A DNA stretch of 64,000 nucleotides. Source: Polynucleobacter sp. MWH-Berg-3C6 (GTDB lineage Bacteria > Pseudomonadota > Gammaproteobacteria > Burkholderiales > Burkholderiaceae). Made by a program: the position numbers and the translations under genes. The notes under the pieces were generated by a model that saw only the letters and a list, made by a program, of their open reading frames with translations, was not told the DNA's origin and made no database searches. The stretch is taken from contig NZ_JACVPN010000004.1 in the NCBI RefSeq assembly GCF_018881855.1, positions 79,423-143,422 of the forward strand. The letters run 5' to 3'. Of the stretch, positions 52,304 through 61,187 are shown piece by piece (position 1 is the first letter of the stretch; every line of letters begins with the position of its first letter).

Positions 52304-53626
52304 ATGTCTGCGCCAATCAAAGTCAAGCGTCTCAATAGCCATGATGCGGGTTTCAAAGAAACCCTGCTCTCTAGTCTTTCCTTGCCCATGGCTGACGATG
52401 AAGCAATTGAGGTAGCTGTTGCTAAAATCCTCTTAGCGGTTAAAGAGAATGGTGATAAAGCAGTTCTAGAGTTCACAAAACAATTTGATCGTTTGAACGT
52501 TGCTAGCGTATCTGAATTAGAGATTCCGAAAAAAGATTTAGAGCAGGCTTATAAGTCTTTATCTGCTGATCAAAAAAATGCGTTAGATATCGCTGCACAA
52601 CGCGTTCGTGCGTACCATGAGAAGCAAAAGATTGAAGCCGGTTGCCACTCCTGGGAATATGAAGAGGCGGATGGTACGCGCTTAGGTCAAAAAGTGACGC
52701 CACTAGATCGTGTTGGAATTTATGTTCCCGGTGGCAAGGCCGCTTATCCATCTTCTGTGCTCATGAATGCCATCCCTGCGAAAGTAGCTGGTGTTGCACA
52801 AGTCATCATGGTTGTGCCAACCCCAGATGGTGCGCGTAACCCATTGGTATTAGCTGCTGCGTATTTGGCTGGTGTTGATCGTGTCTTTACCATTGGCGGC
52901 GCTCAAGCTGTTGGCGCCCTAGCTTATGGCACGAAGACTATTCCCTCTGTAGATAAGATTGTTGGTCCGGGTAATGCTTATGTTGCGGCTGCTAAGCGCA
53001 GGGTATTTGGAATTGTTGGCATTGACATGATTGCAGGCCCCTCTGAAATTTTAGTGCTTTGCGATGGCTCCAGTAATCCCGATTGGATTGCGATGGATCT
53101 CTTTTCTCAGGCAGAGCATGATGAGCAGGCCCAATCGATTCTGCTTTGCCCTGATGCTGCATTTATTGAGCAAGTACAAGCCAGTATTAATAAGCTGCTA
53201 CCAGAGATGCCAAGAGCCAAAGTCATTGAAGCATCTTTAAGTAATCGTGCACTCCTCATTCAGGTAAAAGATATGAGCGAAGCTTGCGAGATCGCTAATG
53301 CGATCGCTGCAGAACACTTAGAGATTTGCGCAGTAGATCCACGCAAGTGGGCAGAGAAGATTCGCCATGCTGGCGCGATCTTTATGGGTAACTACACTAG
53401 CGAATCCCTTGGAGATTACTGTGCTGGACCTAATCACGTCCTGCCAACAGCCCGTACAGCCCGCTTCTCATCACCGTTGGGCGTCTATGACTTTATTAAG
53501 CGCTCCAGCATGATTGAAGTAAGTGAAGCGGGTGCTCAGACCTTAGGTTTGGTTGCTAGTACCCTAGCCCATGGAGAGGGCTTACAAGCTCATGCACGCG
53601 CCGCTGAGATGCGACTTAAAAAGTAA
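52304..53626 (+). CDS. hisD: Histidinol dehydrogenase
   Basis: HisD, 440 residues, oxidises histidinol to histidine in two NAD-dependent steps with a catalytic zinc. The signature [19 protein letters not shown] and the active-site [11 protein letters not shown] are intact, and [18 protein letters not shown] is typical of the C-terminal part. It lies 21 bases after hisG. The next gene, hisC, is on the opposite strand, converging with hisD. Confidence 0.97.
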   Translation: MSAPIKVKRLNSHDAGFKETLLSSLSLPMADDEAIEVAVAKILLAVKENGDKAVLEFTKQFDRLNVASVSELEIPKKDLEQAYKSLSADQKNALDIAAQRVRAYHEKQKIEAGCHSWEYEEADGTRLGQKVTPLDRVGIYVPGGKAAYPSSVLMNAIPAKVAGVAQVIMVVPTPDGARNPLVLAAAYLAGVDRVFTIGGAQAVGALAYGTKTIPSVDKIVGPGNAYVAAAKRRVFGIVGIDMIAGPSEILVLCDGSSNPDWIAMDLFSQAEHDEQAQSILLCPDAAFIEQVQASINKLLPEMPRAKVIEASLSNRALLIQVKDMSEACEIANAIAAEHLEICAVDPRKWAEKIRHAGAIFMGNYTSESLGDYCAGPNHVLPTARTARFSSPLGVYDFIKRSSMIEVSEAGAQTLGLVASTLAHGEGLQAHARAAEMRLKK

Positions 53627-53649
53627 TTCGAAAATAAAATCGATTTAAA

Positions 53650-54717
53650 TTAAGCGAGGATTTCTTTTAAAGCGGCGACTAGTTCGCCGCTTTGTTCATC
53701 TGTGCCAATCGTAATGCGCAAGAAATCCTCTATACGCGGCAACTTAAAGTGGCGCAAGATGATGCCGCGATCTCGCAAAGCTTGATAGAGTTTTTCTCCT
53801 GCATGTTGCGGGTGGCGAGTGAAGATAAAGTTTGCAGTTGACGGCAGCGTTTCAAAGCCTAGGACTTTTAGATCGCTAATCAATTTGCTGCGAGTTTGCA
53901 TGACCTTGGCCGAGGTGCTTTCAAGATGTGCTTGATCTTCGATTGCAGCGATGGCACCAGCCTGTGCAAGACGACCGAGAGGGTAAGAGTTAAAGCTATT
54001 TTTTACCCGCTCCAAGCCTTCAATCAAGGCTGGGTGACCAACTGCAAAACCAACACGCAAGCCAGCAAGCGCTCTTGATTTTGAGAGTGTGTGTACTACG
54101 AGAAGATTCTCTGGACAGGAGGCACTACGCAATAATGGAATGCAAGATTCCGTGCCGTAATCAACATACGCTTCATCAATAACTACCACGGAGTCTTTAT
54201 TTTGGGAAAGTAAAGATTCGATTGCAGAGCGTGCGATGGATCTGCCAGTGGGTGCATTTGGATTCGGGAAAATAATTCCACCGTTGGGAGCTTGGTAGTC
54301 TGCTAGATTGATCTCAAACTCTTTTCCAAGTGGCACCGCCTTGTAGTCAATTCCAAATAGCTTGCAGTAGACCGGATAGAAGCTATACGTGATATCCGGA
54401 AAATGAACTGGTTTGTTGTGTTTGAGTAGGCCGGCAAAAACATGGGCCAAAACTTCATCTGAGCCATTTCCCAAAAAGACCTGTTTTGGATCTAGGCCAT
54501 GCAGCTTGGCAATAGCTTGTTTGAGTGCAGCACCCTCTGGATCGGGGTAAAGGCGCAAATCTTCATTGTTTTGGCCATCAATTGCGGCTATAGCTTTGGG
54601 CGAGGGTCCATAAGGACTTTCGTTGGTGTTGAGCTTTACCAGCCGCTGCATTTGCGGTTGCTCCCCAGGCACATAAGGGGTTAGGGTTTGAACAACAGGG
54701 CTCCAAAAACGGCTCAT
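53650..54717 (-). CDS. hisC: Histidinol-phosphate aminotransferase, inverted in the his cluster
   Basis: HisC, 355 residues, is a PLP-dependent class II aminotransferase of histidine synthesis. It shows the substrate-binding [13 protein letters not shown], the DEAYVDYG motif and the PLP lysine in [15 protein letters not shown]. In related Burkholderiales hisC lies between hisD and hisB in the same orientation; here it keeps that slot but points the other way, so it must use its own promoter. A related aminotransferase replacing the native gene is possible. Confidence 0.92.
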   Translation of the reverse strand: MSRFWSPVVQTLTPYVPGEQPQMQRLVKLNTNESPYGPSPKAIAAIDGQNNEDLRLYPDPEGAALKQAIAKLHGLDPKQVFLGNGSDEVLAHVFAGLLKHNKPVHFPDITYSFYPVYCKLFGIDYKAVPLGKEFEINLADYQAPNGGIIFPNPNAPTGRSIARSAIESLLSQNKDSVVVIDEAYVDYGTESCIPLLRSASCPENLLVVHTLSKSRALAGLRVGFAVGHPALIEGLERVKNSFNSYPLGRLAQAGAIAAIEDQAHLESTSAKVMQTRSKLISDLKVLGFETLPSTANFIFTRHPQHAGEKLYQALRDRGIILRHFKLPRIEDFLRITIGTDEQSGELVAALKEILA

Positions 54718-54833
54718 TAGGGTACTCGGCTCAAAAATCAGAAAGAAAGTGAAGCAATATCTGCATTTATATCTCTTCTAGGAATGATATTATGAGGCTT
54801 CAATCAACACTTCGCCTCGCGGCGCAATGAAGC

Positions 54834-55421
54834 ATGCGGCAAGCCGACGTTACCCGAAACACTTCGGAAACCAAAATTCAAATTTCCATCAATTTAGATG
54901 GTACTGGTAAGGCTGAGCTGGCCTCCGGTGTCCCTTTTCTAGATCATATGCTCGATCAAATTGCCCGCCACGGCATGATTGACCTCAAAGTAGTCGCTAA
55001 TGGCGACACCCATATTGATGATCATCACACCGTAGAGGATGTCGGAATTACCTTGGGTCAGGCTTTTGCTAAGGCGGTCGGCGATAAAGCGGGCATCACC
55101 CGTTATGGCCACTCCTATGTTCCTCTAGATGAGACCCTCTCGCGCGTTGTGATCGATTTTTCTGGTCGTCCGGGGTTGGAGTTCAACGTACCGTTTACTC
55201 GCGCTCGAGTTGGTGACTTTGATGTTGATCTCAGTATTGAGTTCTTCCGTGGTTTTGTAAATCACGCCGGAGTAACTTTGCATATCGATAATTTGCGCGG
55301 CATTAACGCGCACCATCAGATTGAAACCGTGTTCAAGGCTTTTGGCCGTGCTTTACGTATGGCTTTGGCCATTGACCCACGGGCATCTGGTGCCGTTCCT
55401 TCAACTAAAGGCAGTCTCTAA
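54834..55421 (+). CDS. hisB: Imidazoleglycerol-phosphate dehydratase
   Basis: HisB, 195 residues, is the monofunctional manganese enzyme. The paired histidine motifs [10 protein letters not shown] and the symmetry-related [17 protein letters not shown] are intact, and [12 protein letters not shown] follows the N-terminus. It diverges from hisC across 116 bases. A TATTAT (54788-54793) is the only visible -10-like element there, without a good -35. Since hisC is inverted, hisB onward must have its own promoter or rely on read-through. Confidence 0.95.
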   Translation: MRQADVTRNTSETKIQISINLDGTGKAELASGVPFLDHMLDQIARHGMIDLKVVANGDTHIDDHHTVEDVGITLGQAFAKAVGDKAGITRYGHSYVPLDETLSRVVIDFSGRPGLEFNVPFTRARVGDFDVDLSIEFFRGFVNHAGVTLHIDNLRGINAHHQIETVFKAFGRALRMALAIDPRASGAVPSTKGSL

Positions 55422-55470
55422 TTTAGACACCCATAGTTGCTCTGTAGACAACAGCGAAAGATAAGCTAAA

Positions 55471-56133
55471 TTGGCGCAAACTATTGCGATCGTTGATTAT
55501 GGGATGGGTAATCTCCGTTCCGTATATCAAGCATTTCGTCATGTAGCCCCTGATGACAATGTGTTGATTGCGCACAAGCCCGAAGAAATTCTTTCTGCAA
55601 ATCGAGTTGTCTTACCTGGCCAAGGCGCAATGCCAGATTGTATGAAGCATCTCGAAGAGTCTGGTTTATTGGAAGCGCTGTTAGAGGCATCCAAAAATAA
55701 ACCCCTACTTGGAGTATGTGTAGGTGAGCAAATGCTGTTTGATCAAAGCGCTGAAATACGAGCAACAGAAAAGGGTCAATGGACCCCGTGTTTGGGCTTA
55801 ATTCCGGGTGAAGTGCGTCGTTTTGAGCTAGCAGGCAAAAAACAGGCGGATGGCTCTGCATATAAAGTCCCGCACATGGGCTGGAATCAAGTGCGCCAAG
55901 ACTCTAAACACCCCATATGGAAGGGCATTCCTGATTTAACTAGTTTTTATTTTGTCCATAGCTACTTTGTTGTGCCGCAGCGCAAAGAAGATATTGCGGG
56001 CTCTACAGAGTACGGGGATTGGTTTACTTCTGCCGTGGCGAGAGATAATATTTTTGCTACACAATTTCATCCAGAAAAAAGTGCAGAATACGGATTAAAG
56101 CTTTATCAAAATTTTGTTTCTTGGCAACCTTAA
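55471..56133 (+). CDS. hisH: Imidazole glycerol phosphate synthase, glutaminase subunit
   Basis: HisH, 220 residues, supplies ammonia from glutamine to HisF. The nucleophile is the Cys of [13 protein letters not shown], and the His-Glu pair lies in [13 protein letters not shown]. The start codon is TTG at 55471: the following [20 protein letters not shown] is the conserved N-terminus and no ATG occurs before it. It lies 49 bases after hisB. Confidence 0.94.
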   Translation: MAQTIAIVDYGMGNLRSVYQAFRHVAPDDNVLIAHKPEEILSANRVVLPGQGAMPDCMKHLEESGLLEALLEASKNKPLLGVCVGEQMLFDQSAEIRATEKGQWTPCLGLIPGEVRRFELAGKKQADGSAYKVPHMGWNQVRQDSKHPIWKGIPDLTSFYFVHSYFVVPQRKEDIAGSTEYGDWFTSAVARDNIFATQFHPEKSAEYGLKLYQNFVSWQP

Positions 56134-56151
56134 TACTTTTAACCTTTAGAT

Positions 56152-56913
56152 ATGCTGCTGATTCCTGCAATTGATCTCAAAGACGGCCACTGTGTTCGAC
56201 TTGAACAAGGTGACATGGATAAAGCCACCGTTTTCTCTGAAGATCCTGGCGCCATGGCAGCACATTGGATTAGTAAAGGCGCACGTCGCTTGCATCTGGT
56301 GGATCTCAATGGTGCCTTTGCAGGCAAACTCAAAAATGAATCTGCAATCAAATCGATTCTCAAAGCAGTTGGTGATGAGATACCCGTTCAATTGGGTGGC
56401 GGCATTCGTGATCTTGAAACCATTGAGCGTTTATTAGATGACGGTATTAGCACTGTAATTATTGGCACTGCTGCAGTCAAAAATCCAGGCTTTGTACAAG
56501 ATGCTTGCACTGCATTTCCTGGCCATGTGATGGTTGGCTTAGATGCCCGCGATGGTAAGGTGGCCACAGATGGTTGGAGCAAGATTACTGGCCATGAAGT
56601 GATTGATCTCGCTAAGAAGTTTGAAGATTGGGGTGTTGAAGCCATTATCTATACCGATATTGGGCGTGATGGCATGCTCAAGGGTGTCAATATTGACGCC
56701 ACTATTAAGCTGGCTCAGGCTATTCGTATTCCGGTAATTGCCAGTGGTGGTCTCTCAAACAATAAAGACATTGAAGCGCTGTGCAAAGCGGAAGAAGAGG
56801 GTGTGATGGGTGTTATTGCAGGCCGCTCCATCTATGCCGGGGATCTGGATCTTGCAGCAGCTCAAAAGTATGCGGATGAGTTAACTCTGAAGTACATGAA
56901 GAAAATTATCTAG
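56152..56913 (+). CDS. hisA: ProFAR isomerase (HisA)
   Basis: HisA, 253 residues, is a TIM-barrel isomerase. The catalytic aspartates lie in [15 protein letters not shown] at the N-terminus and in [13 protein letters not shown] in the second half. The phosphate-binding QLGGGIRDL and IASGGLSN loops are also present. Its stop overlaps the hisF start by one base. Confidence 0.97.
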   Translation: MLLIPAIDLKDGHCVRLEQGDMDKATVFSEDPGAMAAHWISKGARRLHLVDLNGAFAGKLKNESAIKSILKAVGDEIPVQLGGGIRDLETIERLLDDGISTVIIGTAAVKNPGFVQDACTAFPGHVMVGLDARDGKVATDGWSKITGHEVIDLAKKFEDWGVEAIIYTDIGRDGMLKGVNIDATIKLAQAIRIPVIASGGLSNNKDIEALCKAEEEGVMGVIAGRSIYAGDLDLAAAQKYADELTLKYMKKII

Positions 56914-57671
56914 TGTTAACAAAACGCATTATTCCTTGCCTTGATGTCACTGCAGGGCGCGTTGTTAAGGGTGTGAACTTCGTTGGCTTACGCGATGCAG
57001 GTGATCCTGTCGAAATCGCTAAACGTTATGACACCCAAGGCGCTGATGAGCTTACGTTCTTAGATATCACTGCTACATCTGATGGCCGCGATCTCATTTT
57101 GCACATCATTGAAGATGTTGCTTCCCAAGTATTTATTCCTCTCACCGTTGGCGGTGGTGTGCGCGCTGTTGCTGATGTGCGTCGCTTGCTCAATGCTGGC
57201 GCAGATAAAGTGAGTATGAATTCTTCCGCAGTAGCGAATCCGGATTTAGTTTCAGATGCTGCCGCTTACTATGGCTCACAATGCATTGTGGTTGCGATTG
57301 ACGCCAAACAAACTGCTGCCGGCAATTGGGAGGTATTTACCCATGGCGGTAGAACAGCTACCGGTATTGATGTAGTGCAGTGGGCGAGTGAGGTGGCTAA
57401 ACGTGGCGCTGGCGAAATTTTGCTGACCAGTATGAATCGCGATGGCAGCAAAGATGGCTTTGATTTAGCTTTAACCGCAGCCGTGAGCGATGCAGTCTCT
57501 GTACCAGTAATTGCATCTGGTGGCGTCGGTAATTTGCAGCATTTGGTTGATGGGATTACCAAGGGTCATGCCGATGCCGTATTAGCAGCAAGCATTTTTC
57601 ATTATGGCGAGTACACCGTAGGCCAGGCAAAAGAATATATGGCCGCCCAAGGAATTCCGGTTCGGATTTAG
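56913..57671 (+). CDS. hisF: Imidazole glycerol phosphate synthase, cyclase subunit
   Basis: HisF, 252 residues, is the TIM-barrel cyclase partner of HisH. The catalytic aspartates lie in [16 protein letters not shown] and [14 protein letters not shown], and the phosphate loops VGGGVR and ASGGVGN are present. The start is GTG at 56913, overlapping the hisA TAG (TAGTG). A minus-strand hicAB module follows 9 bases after the stop. Confidence 0.97.
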   Translation: MLTKRIIPCLDVTAGRVVKGVNFVGLRDAGDPVEIAKRYDTQGADELTFLDITATSDGRDLILHIIEDVASQVFIPLTVGGGVRAVADVRRLLNAGADKVSMNSSAVANPDLVSDAAAYYGSQCIVVAIDAKQTAAGNWEVFTHGGRTATGIDVVQWASEVAKRGAGEILLTSMNRDGSKDGFDLALTAAVSDAVSVPVIASGGVGNLQHLVDGITKGHADAVLAASIFHYGEYTVGQAKEYMAAQGIPVRI

Positions 57672-57680
57672 CGAGAGCTT

Positions 57681-58073
57681 TTAAGCGCTGATTGCCATGT
57701 GAGCGATAAAGGCTGAGCGATTTTCTCCGGCTGATTTAGCTTTGGCATCCAATCTTGCCAATACTCTTTTTGGTAAAGAGATATTTACCCTTTCGATATC
57801 GTCTGATAGTAAAGCTGGGTCAATCTCAGCAATAGCCCAAATACATCCCTTGAATTCTTTCTTCTTCTGTAGATTGGTAATAGGACTGGGCTTCGGTATA
57901 TCTTCACTGGCATCTAACGCTGACTCAATCCAAAGTTCAATAGCTTCTTTGGCATTTTCAATTGCCTCATCAACTCCGCTATCAGCAGCCGAGAAGCAGC
58001 CAGGTAAATCAGGAACGACTACGCTCCACGCTAACTTATCTCCACCCGGTTCAATCGCAATTGGATATTTCAT
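57681..58073 (-). CDS. hicB: HicB-family antitoxin
   Basis: A 130-residue HicB antitoxin. The N-terminal partial RNase H-like fold holds WSVVVPDLPGCFSAADSG, the family signature, and the C-terminus (about residues 95-128) is a ribbon-helix-helix DNA-binding domain, VNISLPKRVLARLDAKAK. HicB neutralises HicA and usually represses the operon. It lies 10 bases downstream of hicA, so the order is toxin first. The pair is inserted between hisF and hisI on the opposite strand. Confidence 0.92.
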   Translation of the reverse strand: MKYPIAIEPGGDKLAWSVVVPDLPGCFSAADSGVDEAIENAKEAIELWIESALDASEDIPKPSPITNLQKKKEFKGCIWAIAEIDPALLSDDIERVNISLPKRVLARLDAKAKSAGENRSAFIAHMAISA

Positions 58074-58083
58074 GATGATTCCT

Positions 58084-58266
58084 CTATTTCATGCCTGCTT
58101 GTTTTAGTAGCTTTTGAACTAAACCAATTCCTAAATCCTTTTTGGGGTGAGGAACAGTGATATGCCCAGCTTTATGGGGATGATTAAAAACATGATGAGA
58201 GCCTTTTGAGCCCCGCAACACCCATCCATCCTTTTCTAATGCCTTAATGAGTTCTTTGCTATTCAT
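58084..58266 (-). CDS. hicA: HicA-family mRNA interferase toxin
   Basis: A 60-residue HicA toxin that cleaves mRNA and tmRNA through a dsRBD-like fold. The catalytic histidine is H24 in RGSKGSHHVF, and the C-terminal part shows HITVPHPKKDLGIGLV. The ATG at 58266 is chosen over an in-frame TTG at 58272. It looks intact, so the module may be active. A TATAAT promoter lies upstream at 58273. Confidence 0.92.
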   Translation of the reverse strand: MNSKELIKALEKDGWVLRGSKGSHHVFNHPHKAGHITVPHPKKDLGIGLVQKLLKQAGMK

Positions 58267-58272
58267 TCCCAA

Positions 58273-58302
58273 ATTATAAATTTATACACATCATACACAC
58301 AA
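58273..58302 (-). promoter_or_regulatory. Promoter and palindromic operator candidate for hicAB
   Basis: Read on the minus strand, TTGTGT (58302-58297) and TATAAT (58278-58273) are 18 bases apart. A perfect 12-base palindrome, TATAAATTTATA (58275-58286), overlaps the -10, and the repeat GTGTAT occurs twice nearby. This is suited to binding by the dimeric ribbon-helix-helix domain of HicB. The leader would be very short. Confidence 0.55.
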
Positions 58303-58399
58303 ATATAGAAGGTGTCCATGAGGCGGGGCGGGTCATTACACCAAGCTCTAATAAATACTTATTTGGTTTGGCCTTAACAATTCTGTCAAAATTGAGCAA

Positions 58400-58795
58400 A
58401 TGTCAGATATGAATAAAAACCCTCAAGAACAAAGCCTATTAGATGCCGTGACTTGGAATGATCAGGGTCTTGTACCTGTGATTGCTCAGGAAGTAAGTAG
58501 TGGCGATGTATTGATGATGGCTTGGATGAATCGCGATGCTTTGTTAGCAACTTTACGTTCTGGTGAGGCCGTCTATTGGACGCGTTCACGGCAAAAACTT
58601 TGGCATAAAGGCGAAGAGTCCGGGCATATCCAGAAAGTAAAAGAAATTCGTTTAGATTGCGATGGCGACACAATTTTGCTCATGGTTGAGCAAAAGGACG
58701 CTATTGCTTGCCATACGGGTGAGCATAGTTGCTTCTTTAAGCAATGGGATTCAGCTAAGGCCGCTTGGGTTGACCAGTCGATTTCTAAAAAATAA
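58400..58795 (+). CDS. hisI: Phosphoribosyl-AMP cyclohydrolase
   Basis: HisI, 131 residues, opens the adenine ring of PR-AMP using zinc and magnesium. The metal site is in [15 protein letters not shown], and the zinc cysteines are in [21 protein letters not shown] and [14 protein letters not shown] are also typical. The 728-base distance from hisF is due to the hicAB module. Confidence 0.96.
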   Translation: MSDMNKNPQEQSLLDAVTWNDQGLVPVIAQEVSSGDVLMMAWMNRDALLATLRSGEAVYWTRSRQKLWHKGEESGHIQKVKEIRLDCDGDTILLMVEQKDAIACHTGEHSCFFKQWDSAKAAWVDQSISKK

Positions 58796-58836
58796 ACAAG
58801 CTAAAGTCTTTTGCTTAAAAGACATAAAATAATCAA

Positions 58837-59238
58837 ATGACGAGCTCTGCCAACAAACCTTCTAATTTAGATTCTGCATTCGCGCATTTGGCTGATGTAG
58901 TAGACCAGCGTCGTGATGCTTTTAAGGCTGGCCAAGCTGATCCTAAGACTTCCTATACTGCTTTGCTCTTCTCTAAGGGCGATGATGGAATTTTGAAGAA
59001 GATTGGTGAAGAGGCAACTGAGGCGGTCATGGCAGCGAAAGATGCCCGTAGTGCGAACTTGGCTCCAGAGCAACAGAAGCTGCTGGTGGCTGAGATGGCC
59101 GATCTTTGGTTTCACTGCCTGATTGCCTTATCCCAATTTAACTTGCGTCCAGAGGACGTGATTAGTGAGCTCGACCGTCGCTTAGGCACCTCTGGAATCG
59201 AAGAAAAAGCCGCCAGAAAAGCAGCCGGTAAGGAATAA
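58837..59238 (+). CDS. hisE: Phosphoribosyl-ATP pyrophosphatase
   Basis: HisE, 133 residues, hydrolyses PR-ATP to PR-AMP. It belongs to the all-alpha MazG-like fold: the motif KIGEEATEAVMAAKDA with the following EMADLWFHCLIAL binds magnesium. In many bacteria hisI and hisE are fused; here they are separate genes 41 bases apart. hinT begins six bases after the stop. Confidence 0.95.
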   Translation: MTSSANKPSNLDSAFAHLADVVDQRRDAFKAGQADPKTSYTALLFSKGDDGILKKIGEEATEAVMAAKDARSANLAPEQQKLLVAEMADLWFHCLIALSQFNLRPEDVISELDRRLGTSGIEEKAARKAAGKE

Positions 59239-59244
59239 ATACTG

Positions 59245-59601
59245 ATGTCACACGATCCAAATTGCCTGTTTTGCAAGATTTCACAAGGCTTGATCCCATC
59301 CCAGAAGGTCTATGAGGACGAGGAAGTCTACGCGTTTAAAGATATCAATCCAGCCGCACCAGTGCATTTTTTAATGATTCCTAAGAAACATATTCCCATG
59401 CTGGAGTCAGTAGAAAGCATTGATGCCCCTTTGCTGGGTAGAATGATGGAATTAGCGCCGCGTCTTGCCAAAGAGCAGGGCTGTCGTCCGGGTAAGGATG
59501 GTGGCTTCCGTTTGATGGTGAATAATGGTGCAGATGGAGGGCAGGAGGTTTATCACTTGCATTTGCATGTGATGGGCGGTCCACGCCCCTGGAAAAAATA
59601 A
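59245..59601 (+). CDS. hinT: Histidine triad nucleotide-binding protein (HinT)
   Basis: A 118-residue HIT hydrolase that cleaves adenosine phosphoramidates. The triad is HLHLHVMGG near the C-terminus, and the N-terminus [20 protein letters not shown] is typical of the Hint branch. It lies six bases after hisE and 16 before tatA, a link preserved in betaproteobacteria. Its physiological substrate here is unknown. Confidence 0.94.
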   Translation: MSHDPNCLFCKISQGLIPSQKVYEDEEVYAFKDINPAAPVHFLMIPKKHIPMLESVESIDAPLLGRMMELAPRLAKEQGCRPGKDGGFRLMVNNGADGGQEVYHLHLHVMGGPRPWKK

Positions 59602-59617
59602 TCCAAGGAGATTTGAA

Positions 59618-59839
59618 ATGGGCTCATTTAGCATTTGGCATTGGTTAATTGTTTTGGTCATCGTGATGTTGGTATTTGGTACCAAGAAATTACGCAATAT
59701 TGGCCAAGATTTGGGTGGTGCTGTAAAAGGTTTTAAAGATGGCATGAAGCCAGGTGATGAACCGAAAGAGCAAATCCAGCAAGCTGCTGCAACAACAGAA
59801 AAAACTGTTGATGTACAAGCTAAAGACATCAACAAGTGA
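59618..59839 (+). CDS. tatA: Twin-arginine translocase subunit TatA
   Basis: TatA, 73 residues, forms the size-adjusting pore for folded proteins. An N-terminal helix with [16 protein letters not shown] is followed by the hinge and amphipathic helix containing [28 protein letters not shown] upstream is a strong ribosome binding site. First of the tatABC set. Confidence 0.95.
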   Translation: MGSFSIWHWLIVLVIVMLVFGTKKLRNIGQDLGGAVKGFKDGMKPGDEPKEQIQQAAATTEKTVDVQAKDINK

Positions 59840-59888
59840 TTCTTGATAGCGCAATAGAAATCCATGTGGTTTTTAGAAGACTGCTGAA

Positions 59889-60365
59889 ATGATTGATCTT
59901 GGGGTTTCAAAACTTGCGCTCATTGCAGTAGTTGCTTTAGTTGTAGTGGGCCCAGAGCGCCTACCAAAAATTGCTCGCATGGCGGGTAATTTATTTGGTC
60001 GTGCGCAGCGCTATATGGCCGACATTAAATCTGAAGTTAATCGCCAGATGGAAGTAGAGGAATTTAAAAAGTTCCGCGAAGAGAGTGCTTTTGCTCTAAA
60101 GGAAGTTGAGAACAGCATTAACTCCACTGTTCAAGAAGCCAACACCCACCTTAGTGATCAGGCCGATATTTTCGAGACCAGTTTTGAGAAGCTGCCTCTT
60201 GATGAGAGAGCGGTGTGGGACAAGACTAAGCGTCAGGGCCGCAATAGCTGGGGTGTTAGGCGTGCAGCTAGACCTATATGGTTTAAACGCTCAGCAGGCG
60301 TGCGCACACGAGTTCAATCGGGCGCCGCCAGAATGAAACGCTTTCATCACAGCGCCATCAAATAA
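59889..60365 (+). CDS. tatB: Twin-arginine translocase subunit TatB
   Basis: TatB, 158 residues, binds signal peptides together with TatC. A membrane helix at about residues 3-20 ends in VVGPERLPKIAR, followed by a long amphipathic helix with coiled-coil character. The last ~35 residues are strongly basic (for example RRAARPIWFKR), unlike the usually acidic or neutral tail. Confidence 0.92.
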   Translation: MIDLGVSKLALIAVVALVVVGPERLPKIARMAGNLFGRAQRYMADIKSEVNRQMEVEEFKKFREESAFALKEVENSINSTVQEANTHLSDQADIFETSFEKLPLDERAVWDKTKRQGRNSWGVRRAARPIWFKRSAGVRTRVQSGAARMKRFHHSAIK

Positions 60366-60392
60366 ATAAAATAAGAATAAAAATACTTTCGC

Positions 60393-61187
60393 ATGTCAGA
60401 AAATCATTCCACTGAAGAGTCAGGTTTACAAGAATCTTTTCTCTCGCATTTATTTGAATTGCGTGATCGTGTTATCAAAGCAGCTCTAGCAATTATTGTT
60501 GTCTTTGTTTGCTTGGTGTATTGGGCGCCAGATATTTTTCATTTGTTTTCACAGCCTTTGCTAGATTCATTGCCAGCAGGTGGCAAGATGATTGTGACTG
60601 ATGTCACTGGCTCCTTCTTTGTCCCCATGAAAGTCACTATGCTAGTGGCATTTCTGATTGCATTGCCTGTAGTGATTTATCAGTTGTGGGCTTTTATTGC
60701 ACCGGGTTTATATCAACATGAGCGTAGGTTGGTCGTTCCATTAGTGGTGAGTAGCTATAGCTTGTTTATTTTCGGTATGGCCTTCGCCTACTTCTTGGTG
60801 TTTCCAACAGTATTTAATTTCATGGCTAGCTATAACGCACCATTGGGCGCGGAGATGTCTACGGATATCGATAAATATCTGAGCTTTGCGATGAACACTT
60901 TTTTGGCCTTCGGCATTACGTTTGAAGTTCCAGTAGTGGTAGTTGTTCTAGTGCGCATGGGCATTGTGCCTTTGGCTAAGCTCAAAGAAATTCGTCCCTA
61001 CGTCATTGTGGGCGCCTTTGTAATTTCTGCAGTCGTAACTCCGCCCGATGTTCTATCGCAATTGCTCTTGGCAGTGCCGATGACATTGCTCTATGAGCTG
61101 GGCTTATTTATTGCGCGCTTCTATATGCCTAAGCCTGCAGATGATGAGACCGCTAAAGAAGATCAAGCTAGTTCAGCGTCAGTCTGA
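60393..61187 (+). CDS. tatC: Twin-arginine translocase subunit TatC
   Basis: TatC, 264 residues, is the six-helix signal-peptide receptor. The signatures SHLFELRDRVIKA at the N-terminus and the YQLWAFIAPGLYQHERR loop, whose Phe and Glu contact twin-arginine signals, are present. The 3' end overlaps the convergent Sel1-repeat gene by 25 bases. Confidence 0.96.
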   Translation: MSENHSTEESGLQESFLSHLFELRDRVIKAALAIIVVFVCLVYWAPDIFHLFSQPLLDSLPAGGKMIVTDVTGSFFVPMKVTMLVAFLIALPVVIYQLWAFIAPGLYQHERRLVVPLVVSSYSLFIFGMAFAYFLVFPTVFNFMASYNAPLGAEMSTDIDKYLSFAMNTFLAFGITFEVPVVVVVLVRMGIVPLAKLKEIRPYVIVGAFVISAVVTPPDVLSQLLLAVPMTLLYELGLFIARFYMPKPADDETAKEDQASSASV

